Assembly: GCA_905182105.1 (NCBI GenBank)
Contig: CAJJAR010000001.1
Span: 342,441-406,440, forward strand
Reading direction: 5' to 3'
Source of the DNA: an uncultured Paracoccaceae bacterium
GTDB lineage: Bacteria; Pseudomonadota; Alphaproteobacteria; Rhodobacterales; Rhodobacteraceae
Length of the DNA: 64,000 nt
Under the pieces are notes generated by a model that saw only the letters and a list, made by a program, of their open reading frames with translations, was not told the origin of the DNA and made no database searches. Made by a program: the position numbers and the translations under genes. Within the stretch, counting starts at the first letter, position 1, and every line of letters begins with the position of its first letter. This document shows, piece by piece, positions 9,793 to 21,711 of the stretch.

Positions 9793-12342
9793 ATGGCCGC
9801 ATATACCCCTTCCAAGATCGAAGCACGCTGGCAAGCAGCATGGGACAAAGAGGGCGTCTTTACCGCCGTCCGCGATGAAACCAAACCAAAGTACTATGTA
9901 CTAGAGATGTTTCCATATCCATCTGGACGCATCCACATGGGTCACGTGCGCAACTACACCATGGGCGACGTAATCGCGCGGTATAAGATCAGCACCGGTC
10001 ACAACGTCTTGCACCCAATGGGCTGGGATGCATTCGGTATGCCTGCGGAAAACGCTGCGATGGCAATTGGTGGCCATCCTAAAACATGGACCTACGACAA
10101 TATCGCCGACATGCGTGGCCAGATGAAGCCACTGGGCCTGTCCATCGACTGGTCCCGCGAATTCGCAACCTGCGATCCAGAATACTATGGCCAGCAACAG
10201 GCCTTGTTCCTTGATTTCCTTGCGGCTGGCCTGATCCACCGCAAGAACGCCTCCGTCAACTGGGACCCAGAAGACATGACCGTCCTGGCCAACGAACAGG
10301 TTATCGACGGCAAAGGCTGGCGTTCGGGCGCGGAAGTCGAAAAGCGCGACCTGACACAATGGTTCTTTAAAATATCCGACTATGCGGACGAATTGAATGC
10401 AGCCCTTCAGGGCCTAGACAACTGGCCTGCCAAAGTGCGCTTGATGCAGGAAAACTGGATCGGTGAATCCCGTGGCTTGCAGTTTGCATTCTCCACAACG
10501 GCGAATGCGCCCAAAGGTCACGACCGTATCGAAGTCTATACAACCCGCCCCGACACATTGAACGGCGCGTCTTTTGTTGGCATTTCTCCTGATCACCCCT
10601 TGGCCAAAGCACTTGAAGCAGACAATGCAGAGCTTGCCGCCTTCTGCGCTGAGTGCCGCAAAGGTGGCACAACGGCTGCCGAAGTTGAAACCGCTGAAAA
10701 GATGGGTTTCAACACTGGTATCACTGTGCGCCACCCATTCAATACAGATCACCACCTGCCCGTCTACATCGCAAACTTTATCCTGATGGATTACGGAACG
10801 GGCGCAATCTTTGGCTGTCCTGCGCACGACGTGCGTGATTTCGAATTCGCAACGAAATACGAACTGCCAATCATTTCGACCTTCCTTCCAACAGAAGATG
10901 CAGACCCCAAAGTAACCGAAGCCTACGTGCCAATGAAAACCGAAAAGGTGTTCTACAACGGCGGTTTCGCAGGCGAACAGTGGCAGACCGGCGAACAAGC
11001 CATCGCAGCCGCCATCGATTTCTGCGAAGCCAAAGGCATCGGCCAAGGCGTCACAAAATATCGCCTGCGCGATTGGGGCCTGTCCCGTCAACGCTATTGG
11101 GGTTGCCCAATCCCAGTTGTGCACTGCGACGATTGCGGCGTTGTACCAGAGAAAAAAGAAAACCTGCCAATCGAACTCCCGTTCGACGTTAGCTTTGACA
11201 TCCCGGGTAATCCGCTGGACCGCCACCCAACATGGCGCAACACAGCCTGCCCATCCTGCGGCAAGGCAGCACTGCGCGAAACAGACACGATGGACACCTT
11301 CGTGGACAGCTCATGGTATTTCGCACGCTTCACATCACCACACGCAGACACGCCGACGGTCAAAGAAGACGCAGAATACTGGATGAACGTCGATCAATAC
11401 ATCGGTGGGATCGAGCACGCGATCCTTCACCTACTTTACTCACGATTCTTTGCACGGGCAATGCAGATCACTGGTCATCTATCTAAAGGTGCGATTGAAC
11501 CATTCAACGCGCTGTTCACGCAAGGCATGGTAACGCACGAGATCTACGAGACCAAAGACGAACGTGGTCGCCCAGTCTATCACCTGCCCGAGGATGTGAC
11601 TGACGGCAAATTGACGGATGGGACTGAGGTTCAAATCACGCCTTCTGCTAAGATGTCCAAATCCAAAAAGAACGTGGTCGATCCACTGGGCATCATCGCC
11701 AATTATGGCGCAGACACCGCCCGTTGGTTTGTTCTGTCTGATTCCCCGCCTGAACGGGATGTAGAATGGACAGCGTCTGGCGCAGAAGCTGCTTACAAAC
11801 ACCTGAACCGTGTGCACAATATATCCACCCGCATCGCAGAAATGGACAAAGACGCCCAAGGAACGGGCGACGACGACCTTCTACGCGCCATGCACAAAGC
11901 GATTCATGATGTCACCGTGGGTGTTGAATCCTTTGGTTTCAACGCAGCGATCGCCAAACTCTATGGCTTCACAGCTGTGATGCAGAAAACCAAAGCCAGC
12001 TACGTCGCGCAACACGAAGCGATCAAAGTATTGGCGCAATTGATGGCACCGATGACTCCGCACTTGGCTGAAGATATCTGGGCCACTCAAGGTGGCACAG
12101 GTTTGGCAACAACTGCTCCATGGCCAAAAGTGGATGAGAAAATGATGGTGGATGACAGTGTCACACTGCCAATCCAAATCAATGGCAAGCGGCGCGGCGA
12201 AATTACAGTTCTCGCCAACATGCCAAAAGACGAGGTTGAAAAACTGGCGTTGGCAACGCAAGCTGTTCAAAAGGCCCTTGATGGCGGCACACCAAAGAAA
12301 GTCATTGTTGTCCCGGGGCGGATTGTAAATGTTGTTGTTTAG
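9793..12342 (+). CDS. leuS: Leucyl-tRNA synthetase
   Basis: 849 aa; HIGH-type '[15 protein letters not shown]' and 'KMSKSKKN' motifs. Confidence 0.98.
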   Translation: MAAYTPSKIEARWQAAWDKEGVFTAVRDETKPKYYVLEMFPYPSGRIHMGHVRNYTMGDVIARYKISTGHNVLHPMGWDAFGMPAENAAMAIGGHPKTWTYDNIADMRGQMKPLGLSIDWSREFATCDPEYYGQQQALFLDFLAAGLIHRKNASVNWDPEDMTVLANEQVIDGKGWRSGAEVEKRDLTQWFFKISDYADELNAALQGLDNWPAKVRLMQENWIGESRGLQFAFSTTANAPKGHDRIEVYTTRPDTLNGASFVGISPDHPLAKALEADNAELAAFCAECRKGGTTAAEVETAEKMGFNTGITVRHPFNTDHHLPVYIANFILMDYGTGAIFGCPAHDVRDFEFATKYELPIISTFLPTEDADPKVTEAYVPMKTEKVFYNGGFAGEQWQTGEQAIAAAIDFCEAKGIGQGVTKYRLRDWGLSRQRYWGCPIPVVHCDDCGVVPEKKENLPIELPFDVSFDIPGNPLDRHPTWRNTACPSCGKAALRETDTMDTFVDSSWYFARFTSPHADTPTVKEDAEYWMNVDQYIGGIEHAILHLLYSRFFARAMQITGHLSKGAIEPFNALFTQGMVTHEIYETKDERGRPVYHLPEDVTDGKLTDGTEVQITPSAKMSKSKKNVVDPLGIIANYGADTARWFVLSDSPPERDVEWTASGAEAAYKHLNRVHNISTRIAEMDKDAQGTGDDDLLRAMHKAIHDVTVGVESFGFNAAIAKLYGFTAVMQKTKASYVAQHEAIKVLAQLMAPMTPHLAEDIWATQGGTGLATTAPWPKVDEKMMVDDSVTLPIQINGKRRGEITVLANMPKDEVEKLALATQAVQKALDGGTPKKVIVVPGRIVNVVV

Positions 12343-12811
12343 ATCCCTTTTGATACTGCCATTCTTGGCGCTGATGGCCTGCGGATTCACACCCGTTTAT
12401 GGCCCAAATGGTAGTGCAAATGTCCTACTTAACAGCGTTTTGGTCCAAGAACCCAAAAATCGCGAAGGCTACTTACTAACTAAGAAAATTGAAAAACACT
12501 TGGGCCGTGCCACTGATCCACGGTTTAACCTTGGAGTCACGGTAACTACGTCTGAGACAGCCTTAAACGTTGACTCAACTGGTAACATCAACCGCTACAA
12601 TGTGCTGGGCCTCGTTGAATACACCCTACGTGACACCCAAACTGGACAAATTGCAGCATCCGGCCGTGTTAACAGTTTCACGGGATACTCAGCATCGGGC
12701 ACCACAGTCAGCGCCCAAGCGGCCAAAGAGGACGCCCAAGAACGCCTGATGATCATCTTGGCTGATCTGCTGATTAGCAATCTTATCGCCACCTCTGATC
12801 TGCCTTCATGA
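12329..12811 (+). CDS. lptE: LPS-assembly lipoprotein LptE
   Basis: Lipobox '[13 protein letters not shown]', position between leuS and holA is typical. Confidence 0.88.
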   Translation: MLLFRSLLILPFLALMACGFTPVYGPNGSANVLLNSVLVQEPKNREGYLLTKKIEKHLGRATDPRFNLGVTVTTSETALNVDSTGNINRYNVLGLVEYTLRDTQTGQIAASGRVNSFTGYSASGTTVSAQAAKEDAQERLMIILADLLISNLIATSDLPS

Positions 12812-13809
12812 AACTGACAGGCGCACAGGCCAACGGCTATTTCTCCAAACCGGACCCCAGCAAAGCTGGCCTATTGATTTATGGCACGGACGCTATGCGC
12901 GTCGCCTTAAAACGTCAGGATGTTATTGCAGCCCTTGTTGGTCCCCACGGCGAAGAAGAAATGCGCCTGACCCGCATTCCTGCAAGTGAATTGCGCAAAG
13001 ACAAAGCCCTATTACTAGACGCCGTCAAAGCCATCGGTTTTTTTCCCGGCCCGCGCGTCGCCTTTGTGGAAGACGCCAATAGTTTCGTGGATGACACGAT
13101 TATCGATGCGTTGAACCAGTGGCAGGAAGGCGATACACAAATCATTGTAACTGCGGGAAACCTCAAGAAAACGTCCAAAACACTAAAGGCATTTGAAGGC
13201 CATAAGAATGCTTTCGCTGCCGCAATCTTTGACAACCCTCCAACGCGCCAAGAGATTGAAACCGCACTACGCGAAGCTGGATTACCCCTGCCAACGGGCA
13301 CTGTGATGGATGTTCTGAACGACCTTGCACAATCCCTGTCGCCGGGTGATTTCCGCCAGACTGTCGATAAGATCACCCTATATAAGCTTAGCGATTCAGC
13401 GCCCCTTTCTGAGGAAGACATCGCAGCCTGCGCACCTTCCTCAACCGAAGCGGATATCGATGACATCCTGATGATTGTTGCCGATGCGCGTGCCGATCAG
13501 ATCGGCCCCGTTTTGCGCAAGCTTCAAGCTCAAGGCGTCAATGCAGTGTCATTGTGCATCGGTGCGATGCGCCATTTCCGATCCCTACACCGCGTGGCAT
13601 GTGACACAACAGGGCGTCCAAATGTTTGGGGTCCAAACAAAGATCGCATCATCGGCCAAGCGCGCCGTTGGGGCCCTGCTAAATTAGAAACCGCCCTAAC
13701 CGTCCTGACCGACACCGATCTAAAATTGCGCAGCGCAGGCCAAAACGCGCCCGCCGTTGCATTGGTCGAGCGCGCGTTTATTCGTCTTGCGATGCTGGGC
13801 AGCCGGTAA
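12808..13809 (+). CDS. holA: DNA polymerase III subunit delta
   Basis: Length and 'LLIYGTDAMRVALKRQDV...' HolA-like; conserved leuS-lptE-holA order. Confidence 0.9.
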   Translation: MKLTGAQANGYFSKPDPSKAGLLIYGTDAMRVALKRQDVIAALVGPHGEEEMRLTRIPASELRKDKALLLDAVKAIGFFPGPRVAFVEDANSFVDDTIIDALNQWQEGDTQIIVTAGNLKKTSKTLKAFEGHKNAFAAAIFDNPPTRQEIETALREAGLPLPTGTVMDVLNDLAQSLSPGDFRQTVDKITLYKLSDSAPLSEEDIAACAPSSTEADIDDILMIVADARADQIGPVLRKLQAQGVNAVSLCIGAMRHFRSLHRVACDTTGRPNVWGPNKDRIIGQARRWGPAKLETALTVLTDTDLKLRSAGQNAPAVALVERAFIRLAMLGSR

Positions 13810-13843
13810 TCCGCACCTACGTTTTACCGACACGATACCGACG

Positions 13844-15040
13844 TTACTTTTCGGGTTCAGTAACACCCAAAAAGCGGATCGCAGAGATGCCCGCCCAGCG
13901 ACCTGTTGCCAGACAACCATTCAACAAATAGCCACCCGTTGGTGCCGCCCAATCCAGCATCTCACCAGCGCAAAATACACCCGGCAATTCGCGGATCATC
14001 AGGCTCTCATCTAATGCTTCCCACGCCACGCCACCGCTGGTCGAAATCGCTTCGTCCATTGGGTTCAGACCTGTTACAGGCACTGGAAGTGCTTTAATCA
14101 GTTGAGCCAACTTTCCAGCCTCTTCAGGCAATGGACGGCCCAGTTCCTGAAGCAATGCAATCTTGACCGGTGACATCCGCAACGCCTTGCGTAGGTGGTT
14201 CGAAAGGCTGGTTTTACCACGTGGTTTAAACAGCCGATGCGCAACATCTTCCAGTTTCACATCTGGCAACAGATCCATAGTCAGATCAGCACCTGCACCC
14301 ACTGCCTCAGAAAGTGAATAGACGCCTCCACCCTCGATACCGCGGGTCGAAACAACTGCCTCACCGCGTGATGTCTCACCATTGACCGTCCAAGCAACAG
14401 TCTTGATCGGAGTACCAAAATGTTTGGCCATATGCTCTGACCAGTCAACACGCAATCCAACGTTCACCGCGCCAAAAGGGACGACCGGAATATCCCTATC
14501 TGCCAACAACTTATTCCATAAACCGTCAGACCCCAACTTGGCCCAGCTGGCACCGCCCAGTGCCAAAACGGTCACGTCTGTCTGCACCGTTTGGGGGCCC
14601 TCTGGTGTATCAAACTCTAACCCGCCACCGTTAAAATCTTTGAATTTCCACCGCGCTAAACGGGTGACACCCAGCTCGTCCAAACGCGCAAACCATGCAC
14701 GTAATAACGGTGATGCTTTCATCGCTTCAGGGAACACACGACGCGAAGATCCGATGAAAATCGGTTGGTCCAAACTACGAACCCAACCCTTCACTTTAGA
14801 AGAATCAAACATGGAAACCATTGGGCGCATTTCTTCAGAGTGAGCTCCATAGTTTTCCAACAAAGCTTCAAGGCCTTCATCTTTTGTGATGTTCAAGCCA
14901 GATTTTCCAGCCATCAAGAACTTGCGCCCTAACGATGGTTTCGCATCATACACAGTGACTGAAACGCCAGCTTTGGCCAACATTTCGGCAGCCATCAATC
15001 CGGCAGGCCCTCCGCCAATAACGGCTGCAGTTTTTGTCAT
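13844..15040 (-). CDS. TIGR03862-like flavoprotein (HI0933 family)
   Basis: 'AAVIGGGPAGLMAAEMLAKAGVSVTVYDAKPSLGRKFLMAGKSGLNIT'; C-terminal 'FCAGEMLDWAAPTGGYLLNGCLATG'. Confidence 0.9.
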   Translation of the reverse strand: MTKTAAVIGGGPAGLMAAEMLAKAGVSVTVYDAKPSLGRKFLMAGKSGLNITKDEGLEALLENYGAHSEEMRPMVSMFDSSKVKGWVRSLDQPIFIGSSRRVFPEAMKASPLLRAWFARLDELGVTRLARWKFKDFNGGGLEFDTPEGPQTVQTDVTVLALGGASWAKLGSDGLWNKLLADRDIPVVPFGAVNVGLRVDWSEHMAKHFGTPIKTVAWTVNGETSRGEAVVSTRGIEGGGVYSLSEAVGAGADLTMDLLPDVKLEDVAHRLFKPRGKTSLSNHLRKALRMSPVKIALLQELGRPLPEEAGKLAQLIKALPVPVTGLNPMDEAISTSGGVAWEALDESLMIRELPGVFCAGEMLDWAAPTGGYLLNGCLATGRWAGISAIRFLGVTEPEK

Positions 15041-16370
15041 AGTTTTAGGCCTTTCATATCGCCTTTAATCTCAACAACGCGGTGCGGATAAGGTATCTCA
15101 ATGCCTGCGCCTTTAAGTGCATTCCAAATGGCAAATAGCACTTTTGATTTGTATTTATGTTGTCCGTCATCGATTCCATTCACCCAGAATTCAAGCGAGA
15201 AATCTATACCACTGTCGCCAAAACCCATCAGCTCAGAATCCGGTGGAAACGGCTTGTCCAACACCTCAGGCAGCTTCGCTACAGCCGCTGCAACGATAGC
15301 AGGCACAAGATTGATATCGGTGTCGTAACTCACCGAAAACGGCACTTCATATCGGTTAGAAGATCCACTGTCAGAGTAATTCACAACCCGTGTGGTGATG
15401 AAATCCTCATTGGGAATAACGATCCAACGGCCATCATAGGTTTCCAAGATTGCAGCCCGTGCAGTCATGCGCACAATCACCCCAGCTTCACCACCATCCA
15501 TCTCGACATAGTCGCCAACAATGGCTTGACCTTCGACAAGAAGGATCACACCAGAGATAAAATTGGACGCGATCTTTTGCAGACCAAAACCTAGACCAAC
15601 ACCAATTGCACCACCCAAAACAGCCAGTGCGCTAAGGTTGATGCCCATAATGTTCATAAGCAATAAGAATGCGAAGCCGAAAATCATAAACTCAACCGTC
15701 TTGCTTGCCAATTGGGCAAAGACGGGCGCATTTCTTCTTGTTTGTGGATGAAGGACGCTGACTGCTGGTTAAACCACCCTCCCAACCAGAACAGCAAAGA
15801 GCCAGCAATCAAGCCACGTACCAATGCCATGACAGAGAACTTGATGTTACCGACCGCTACTTCAGTCGCGGTTAGCTGTGCTTGTGCCAAATCCAGAAGG
15901 CCCAGCGCATAGAGCCCCGCAATCGGGATGAATACGAATTTGCCAATTGTTTTGAGGAACGGATCGGTAATGATCGATTGAACCAACACCCGCACAGCAA
16001 GGAACAAGAAGACGCGTTTTCCAAATGCAATCACCGCACCACCGTCGAACAAGGATCGTACAATCCCCTCCCCAATGCCTGTGAATACATATGCCAATAA
16101 CGGCAAGAGTAATGGTAGGAACTGCATGATGAAACGGCGCGGTTGCGCGAATATGTTTGTGCTTTTGCCAGGATTTAAAAGGTTTTCCAAAAACGGGCTA
16201 AGGCGACGCGTGACCAAGACAGCGGCCAAATACGCAAAAACCAGTAAACCAAACTGTGACCATGCCGCTGGGCTAAGCAACCAGCTTGCCACAAGTTCCC
16301 AACCTTGGATCAAATACCCGGCAGCCGTTTGTACGATTTCTAGCTGCGTTTCCAAATCTATTCCGAACAT
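15037..16370 (-). pseudogene. Mechanosensitive ion channel (MscS family), frameshifted
   Basis: ORF 15684-16370 (-) ends '...IHKQEEMRPSL|PNWQARRLSL*'; ORF 15037-15711 (-) continues 'QLASKTVEFMIFGFAFLLLMNIMGINLSALAVLGGAIGVGLGFGLQKIASNFISG' in another frame; one-base shift at about 15714-15721 joins them. Confidence 0.85.
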
Positions 16371-16429
16371 GGTTTCACCTTTACCAATTTAAAGCCGTCA
16401 ATGCAGTGCCTGAAGCTTTGGCGCAAGGG

Positions 16430-17038
16430 TTAGCGGCACATCGCCTTTATTCCTTGGGCAATTTGAGGGCTTGCGTTGAGAACATCCAGACAAAGTTCGT
16501 TGGCGTGAACCATCAACTCTTCAGATGCAACCAACCGTTCAACCAGTCCAAAATTAAGCGCCTCAGCTGCGGTTATCTTTTGACCACCCATCAAAATTAG
16601 TTTGGTTCGTGCGGGCCCAATTAATGCAGCCATGCGTTTGGGATCAGAGGGTTGCGGCAAGAAGCCCAACTTCATCACAGGATAAAAGAACTTAGCGGTT
16701 GGAACCGCAATTCGAATATCACATGCCAACACCATCCCCATCGCGCCACCCGCAAGGGTTCCGTTCAATGCCGCAATGGTTAGGCATGGCAAGGTCGCGA
16801 TAGCGCCCGACAAACGTTCCCAAACGTCAGACACTGCCAAACCAGCGCAAGCTTGATCCAGATCAGCACCTGCACTGAAAACTTTGCCAACTCCAGTGAT
16901 GATAAGCGCCTGCGCCGCACCTGCGCTTTCAGCAATCAACGCCAACTCAGTTAACATCTCGAGCGTCAGAGAATTCGCCTTTTCGGGGCGATTGATCGTG
17001 ACGGTCCAAATCCCTCCAGATTTATCTAGGTCGATCAA
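16430..17038 (-). CDS. Enoyl-CoA hydratase/isomerase family protein
   Basis: Crotonase fold 'WTVTINRPEKANSLT...FSAGADL...AALNGTLAGGAMGMVLACDIRIA'. Confidence 0.88.
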   Translation of the reverse strand: MIDLDKSGGIWTVTINRPEKANSLTLEMLTELALIAESAGAAQALIITGVGKVFSAGADLDQACAGLAVSDVWERLSGAIATLPCLTIAALNGTLAGGAMGMVLACDIRIAVPTAKFFYPVMKLGFLPQPSDPKRMAALIGPARTKLILMGGQKITAAEALNFGLVERLVASEELMVHANELCLDVLNASPQIAQGIKAMCR

Positions 17039-17784
17039 ATTAGGCCAACCCGTTTGCGCAAACCTTCATCCCGCAGCGACAGCTCTTGGCCGCAGTATTG
17101 ATCAGCATCTGAACCACACATCCACAACAACGTACGCGCCGGCCAATCGGCTGGAATGTGTACGTCCCAATCCAACTGACTGATTGGGTTAATCCCAGAC
17201 GCTTTAATCTCAACTTGCATTTGGGTCGCGACGGTTCCCGGAGATAGGCCAATCGCACGGATGCCATCAGCACCATTTTCTTTGTGAACGCATTCCGTCA
17301 ACATTTTTGCCGCAGCCTTAGAGGCACAATAGTGGCTCCACGCCTCAACTGGGCCGTGGGCTGCACCTGAGCTAATCGTAAGAATGCTACCGCCACCCGA
17401 GGCGATCATCATCGGCAAGACGGCCCGCATGCCATTGAACACGCCCTTCAGGTTGATATCGATGACGGTGCCCCATTCATCTGGGTCTGCACTCGCGAGG
17501 TGGGAAATCGGTTCGATTACACCCGCGTTGTTGATCAAGATATCGACACTACCAAAGGTTTCTTTGGCCTTTGCGATTGCATCCTCAACCGAAGCATAGC
17601 TCGCTACGTCACAGGTTAGTGCTATGGCTTGCTTGCCAATTTCAGTTGCGAGTTTTTCGATCGCATCCGAACTACGCGCAATCAGCGCAACATTTGCACC
17701 TGCAGCAGCAAAGACACGTGCAGCTTCTGCACCGATTCCACGGCTTGCACCTGTAATTACAACGGTTTTTCCTGCTAAGTTCAT
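17035..17784 (-). CDS. SDR family oxidoreductase
   Basis: 'VVITGASRGIGAEAARVFAAAG...LINNAGVI...YCASKAA' SDR motifs. Confidence 0.92.
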   Translation of the reverse strand: MNLAGKTVVITGASRGIGAEAARVFAAAGANVALIARSSDAIEKLATEIGKQAIALTCDVASYASVEDAIAKAKETFGSVDILINNAGVIEPISHLASADPDEWGTVIDINLKGVFNGMRAVLPMMIASGGGSILTISSGAAHGPVEAWSHYCASKAAAKMLTECVHKENGADGIRAIGLSPGTVATQMQVEIKASGINPISQLDWDVHIPADWPARTLLWMCGSDADQYCGQELSLRDEGLRKRVGLI

Positions 17785-17933
17785 TTTAGAAACCCTTTAA
17801 AATTCAAAGACGGTGCTTATTTATTAATCAACAGAAGGTTGAGCGTCTAGCGTCCTGCACCCTTGACCCCAACGCTGAGCTATTAAACCATGGACGACCT
17901 AACCGTTTCTCCGAAAGATCAGGAATTTAATTG

Positions 17934-19463
17934 ATGTCTACGTTTTTAAAAGTTTATTGCACTTCAGCCCTTAGCCTATTGCTTGGCACAACTGCCGGCT
18001 TTGCTGATGTCACAAACGCCGACGTTTGGGAGAACTGGCAAGGCTATATGACCTCAATGGGTTATGAAGTCACTGCAAATGAATCTGTGTCCGGTAACAT
18101 TCTGACAATCACAGACATTAAAATGGCTATGGATTTCGCTATCAGTGACGACAACATGGTGGCCGCACTACCTGAAATTCAATTCACGGAACAAAGTGAC
18201 GGAAGCGTTCGCGTAACTATTCCTAAAAAGACAATTATCGACCTTGATATGACCTTAGAAACCGGAGAAGCGGTCAGCGCATCTATCGGATATAACCAAG
18301 ACAGTTTGGATATGATCGTGACCGGCGATCCCGACAACTTCAACTATGCCTATTCCGCCAAAGTGCTGGACATGACGTTGGACCATCTAACTGTTGATGA
18401 GGAGGTAATCGGAGCTGACCTTGCTAAAGTACAGGTCAGCCTGATGGACGTGAACGGTAACTCTACAATCTCATCGTCAGAATTACGGGCATACTCACAG
18501 GCCGCTAACATAGGCGCAATTAAGTATAACGCTGCATTCTCTGATCCCGAGTCGGGTGGCAAACTCAAGATTGAGGGAGCCATAAATGATCTAGTTTCTG
18601 ACAGCACAGGCACAATTCCAAACACTGGCATAAATGCACAAGACGTCGTCACAATGCTGGATGCAGGTTTTGCTGTAAAAGGTGCTTTAACCTACCAAGC
18701 TGGCAACATGGACATCGCATTTGATGGGCCTGATGGCGCAGGCACTGCAACCACGTCTTCCACTGGTGGTGAGGTTGCGTTTGCAATGGGCTCCAATGGC
18801 ATGAGCTATAACGTTGGTCAAAAAAATCTGGCTGTAAATGCGTTAGTATCTGATGTTCCATTGCCAATAACATTCATCATGGCCGAGTCTAAATTCAACC
18901 TCGCGATGCCACTTCGCAAATCTGACGAAGAACAGGATTTCGCATTTGGATTCACAATGGGTGATTTTACAGTTTCGGATATGCTCTGGGGCATGTTTGA
19001 CCCATCCTCCCGATTGCCACACAACCCAGCAACTTTAGCGGTTGATCTGTCCGGCAAAGCAAAAGTCCTATTTGATTTCTTCGATCCCGATCAGGCAGCA
19101 GCATTGGAAAGTAGTGGTGCTGCACCTGGTGAACTGAATGCCCTATCGCTGAATTCACTAATCGTTGATGCTGTTGGGGCCCGCTTAACAGCTGCGGGTG
19201 ACTTCACATTCGACAACACTGACTTGGTTAGCTTTGATGGCATGCCGCGCCCGACGGGTGGAATAGATCTGAAACTGGTTGGTGGTAATGGCCTGCTGGA
19301 TAACTTGGTCAACATGGGCATACTCCCAGAGCAACAAGCGATGGGTGCTCGTATGATGATGGGCCTATTCGCCCGTGCTGGAACAGAACCGGACACCGTC
19401 ACCTCCAAGGTTGAGATTAACGACGCGGGTCATATCTTGGCCAACGGTCAACGCATCCAATAA
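17934..19463 (+). CDS. DUF2125 domain-containing protein
   Basis: Signal peptide, ~509 aa; content and length match the Rhodobacteraceae DUF2125 family. Confidence 0.75.
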   Translation: MSTFLKVYCTSALSLLLGTTAGFADVTNADVWENWQGYMTSMGYEVTANESVSGNILTITDIKMAMDFAISDDNMVAALPEIQFTEQSDGSVRVTIPKKTIIDLDMTLETGEAVSASIGYNQDSLDMIVTGDPDNFNYAYSAKVLDMTLDHLTVDEEVIGADLAKVQVSLMDVNGNSTISSSELRAYSQAANIGAIKYNAAFSDPESGGKLKIEGAINDLVSDSTGTIPNTGINAQDVVTMLDAGFAVKGALTYQAGNMDIAFDGPDGAGTATTSSTGGEVAFAMGSNGMSYNVGQKNLAVNALVSDVPLPITFIMAESKFNLAMPLRKSDEEQDFAFGFTMGDFTVSDMLWGMFDPSSRLPHNPATLAVDLSGKAKVLFDFFDPDQAAALESSGAAPGELNALSLNSLIVDAVGARLTAAGDFTFDNTDLVSFDGMPRPTGGIDLKLVGGNGLLDNLVNMGILPEQQAMGARMMMGLFARAGTEPDTVTSKVEINDAGHILANGQRIQ

Positions 19464-19480
19464 ACTAACTCTATTTGGGA

Positions 19481-19514
19481 AAAGGGCCGTGCACCTTGCG
19501 CGGCCCTTTTTCTG
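19481..19514 (+). terminator. Rho-independent terminator downstream of DUF2125 gene
   Basis: AAAGGGCCG...CGGCCCTTTTTCT hairpin with T-tract. Confidence 0.85.
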
Positions 19515-19578
19515 TCCCACCCTTGCGCCAAGTCCGCAGCAAGGGTACCTCAGGACCAACTTCCAAGGGAGACGCCAA

Positions 19579-20925
19579 ATGCCGCAGCCCCTCGATGCGC
19601 TGACACAATCACTTTTATCTGCTGCCAAACGTGCAGGGGCTGACGCCGCTGATGCAATGGCAGTTCAAGGCACATCAGTCTCGATTGACGTACGTGCGGG
19701 TGCATTGGAACATGCTGAACGCTCTGAAGGAATCGATATTGGCCTTCGCGTTTTTGTGGGCCAAAAAGTTGCCAATGTTTCCGCATCCGACACGTCAGCA
19801 CGCACCATTGATGAAATGGCGCAGCGCGCTGTTGCGATGGCACAAGAGGCACCTGATGATCCCTATGCAGGCCTTGCTGATCCATCCCAACTGATCGCAG
19901 ACTGGGATATTGACGCGCTTGAGTTACACGATGCCACGCCAGAACCAGCTCCAGAGACTTTGCAGCAAGTTGCTGCAGAAGCAGAGGCCGCTGCAATGGA
20001 CGTTCATGGTATCACTCAAGTTCAATCTGCCAGCGCAGCTTACGGCGCACGTCAGGTCCATCTGGCTGCAAGCAATGGGTTTTCTGGCGGATATGCACGA
20101 ACAGACCGCGCCCTAAGCTGTGTTGCAATTGCTGGAACAGGTACTGGGATGGAACGTGATTACGCTGGCGACAGCCGCATCTTTCAGGCCGACCTGCGCA
20201 ATGCTGCCGAAATTGGGCGTGAAGCTGCTGAACGCGCCCTTGCCCGCATGGACGCGCGCAAACCACCAACTGGATCGTTCCCCGTATTGTTCGACGAGCG
20301 CGTTTCATCAACTTTGATCGGCCATCTTCTCGCAGCAGTAAATGGCGCCTCCGTTGGCCGTGGCGCATCATGGTTGCGCGACTCCTTAGGTGAACAAGTT
20401 TTACCCGCACACCTATCCGTTCTGGAGGATCCACATCGCCCACGTACAGGTGCATCCCGACCATTCGACGCTGAAGGTCTGCCAACCGCTAAGCGTGCTA
20501 TTGTCGAAGACGGCATTCTAACGGGTTGGACGCTGGATTTGGCCAATGCGCGCAAACTTGGCATGACCTCCACTGGTAACGCCGCACGTGGTACCGCATC
20601 CGGCCCCTCACCCAGCATTTGGAACACCGCTTTAACGCAAGGTGCAGCATCCAAGGACGACCTTATTCGTGATATGGGAACCGGCCTTTTGGTCACCTCA
20701 ATGATCGGTTCAACCATCAACCCGAACACTGGTGATTATTCACGCGGTGCCGCAGGGTTGTGGGTGGAAAACGGCGAAGTTCAATACGCGGTGAACGAAT
20801 GCACAATCGCTGGAAATCTGCGTCAGATATTGATAGGTATTGTGCCTGCAAATGATGCCCGCACACACCTAAGTCGTGTCGTCCCATCATTGTTGGTTGA
20901 GGGAATGACCCTTGCCGGCGAATGA
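19579..20925 (+). CDS. pmbA: TldD/PmbA family protein
   Basis: 'RAGADAADAMAVQGTSVSIDVRAGALEHAERSEGIDIGLRVFVG'; start MPQPLDALTQ at 19579 (track start too early). Confidence 0.92.
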   Translation: MPQPLDALTQSLLSAAKRAGADAADAMAVQGTSVSIDVRAGALEHAERSEGIDIGLRVFVGQKVANVSASDTSARTIDEMAQRAVAMAQEAPDDPYAGLADPSQLIADWDIDALELHDATPEPAPETLQQVAAEAEAAAMDVHGITQVQSASAAYGARQVHLAASNGFSGGYARTDRALSCVAIAGTGTGMERDYAGDSRIFQADLRNAAEIGREAAERALARMDARKPPTGSFPVLFDERVSSTLIGHLLAAVNGASVGRGASWLRDSLGEQVLPAHLSVLEDPHRPRTGASRPFDAEGLPTAKRAIVEDGILTGWTLDLANARKLGMTSTGNAARGTASGPSPSIWNTALTQGAASKDDLIRDMGTGLLVTSMIGSTINPNTGDYSRGAAGLWVENGEVQYAVNECTIAGNLRQILIGIVPANDARTHLSRVVPSLLVEGMTLAGE

Positions 20926-21691
20926 CCTAAAACTGCTGATCGATGCCGCCTTAATAGCTGGGCGCATTGCCACCAGCTATTCTGGCAAGACCGCTAAGAA
21001 GTGGGACAAACCCGATGGGGCAGGCCCTGTGACCGAAGCTGACTTAGCTGTAAATGATATGCTGTCCGCAACACTTCGCCCAGCCCGTCCAGACTATGGC
21101 TGGCTATCTGAAGAAACTGATGACACAATTGAACGTCTTTCCCAAAACAAGGTATTCATCCTTGATCCGATCGACGGGACGCGCAGCTATGCGGAAGGTG
21201 CCAACACATGGGCGCACTCATTTGCTGTGGCCGATCATGGTATAATAACGGCCGCTGTCGTATATCTGCCGATGCTTAACAAGATGTACACTGCCGCCTT
21301 AGGTAAAGGTGCCCAACTTAATGGCGAATCCATTCAGGTTTCAGATCAAGCGGAACTAACCGGTTCATCCATTCTATCCACCAAAGTAAATGTTGAACCG
21401 CGTTTTTGGCCAAACGGTGTGCCTGATTTCAATCGGAATCATCGCCCCTCGCTTGCCTACCGCTTAGCGCTTGTTGCTGAAGGCAAGTTCGACGCCATGT
21501 TCACTTTCCGTCCAAGTTGGGAATGGGACATTGCTGCAGGTGCGCTAATCGTAAGCGAAGCTGGTGGTAAAATCACTGATCAGACAGGTAACCCATTAGT
21601 CTTCAACCAGCCTGACTCGCTATTAAACGGCGTTGTCGCAGGTGGTGCGGATGTCCACGCACAGGCACTTACCGCACTGCAATATAGGTAA
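20912..21691 (+). CDS. Inositol monophosphatase/CysQ-like 3'(2'),5'-bisphosphate nucleotidase
   Basis: 'PVTEADLAVNDML...WLSEETDD...FILDPIDGTRSYAEG...WEWDIAAGALIVSEAGG'. Confidence 0.92.
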   Translation: MPANDLKLLIDAALIAGRIATSYSGKTAKKWDKPDGAGPVTEADLAVNDMLSATLRPARPDYGWLSEETDDTIERLSQNKVFILDPIDGTRSYAEGANTWAHSFAVADHGIITAAVVYLPMLNKMYTAALGKGAQLNGESIQVSDQAELTGSSILSTKVNVEPRFWPNGVPDFNRNHRPSLAYRLALVAEGKFDAMFTFRPSWEWDIAAGALIVSEAGGKITDQTGNPLVFNQPDSLLNGVVAGGADVHAQALTALQYR

Positions 21692-21711
21692 AAGGGAATT
21701 GGAGTTTCACC

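Noticed and set aside
10414-11226. 270-aa antisense ORF inside leuS
   Set aside because: Shadow ORF caused by codon bias; leuS is clearly coding on the other strand
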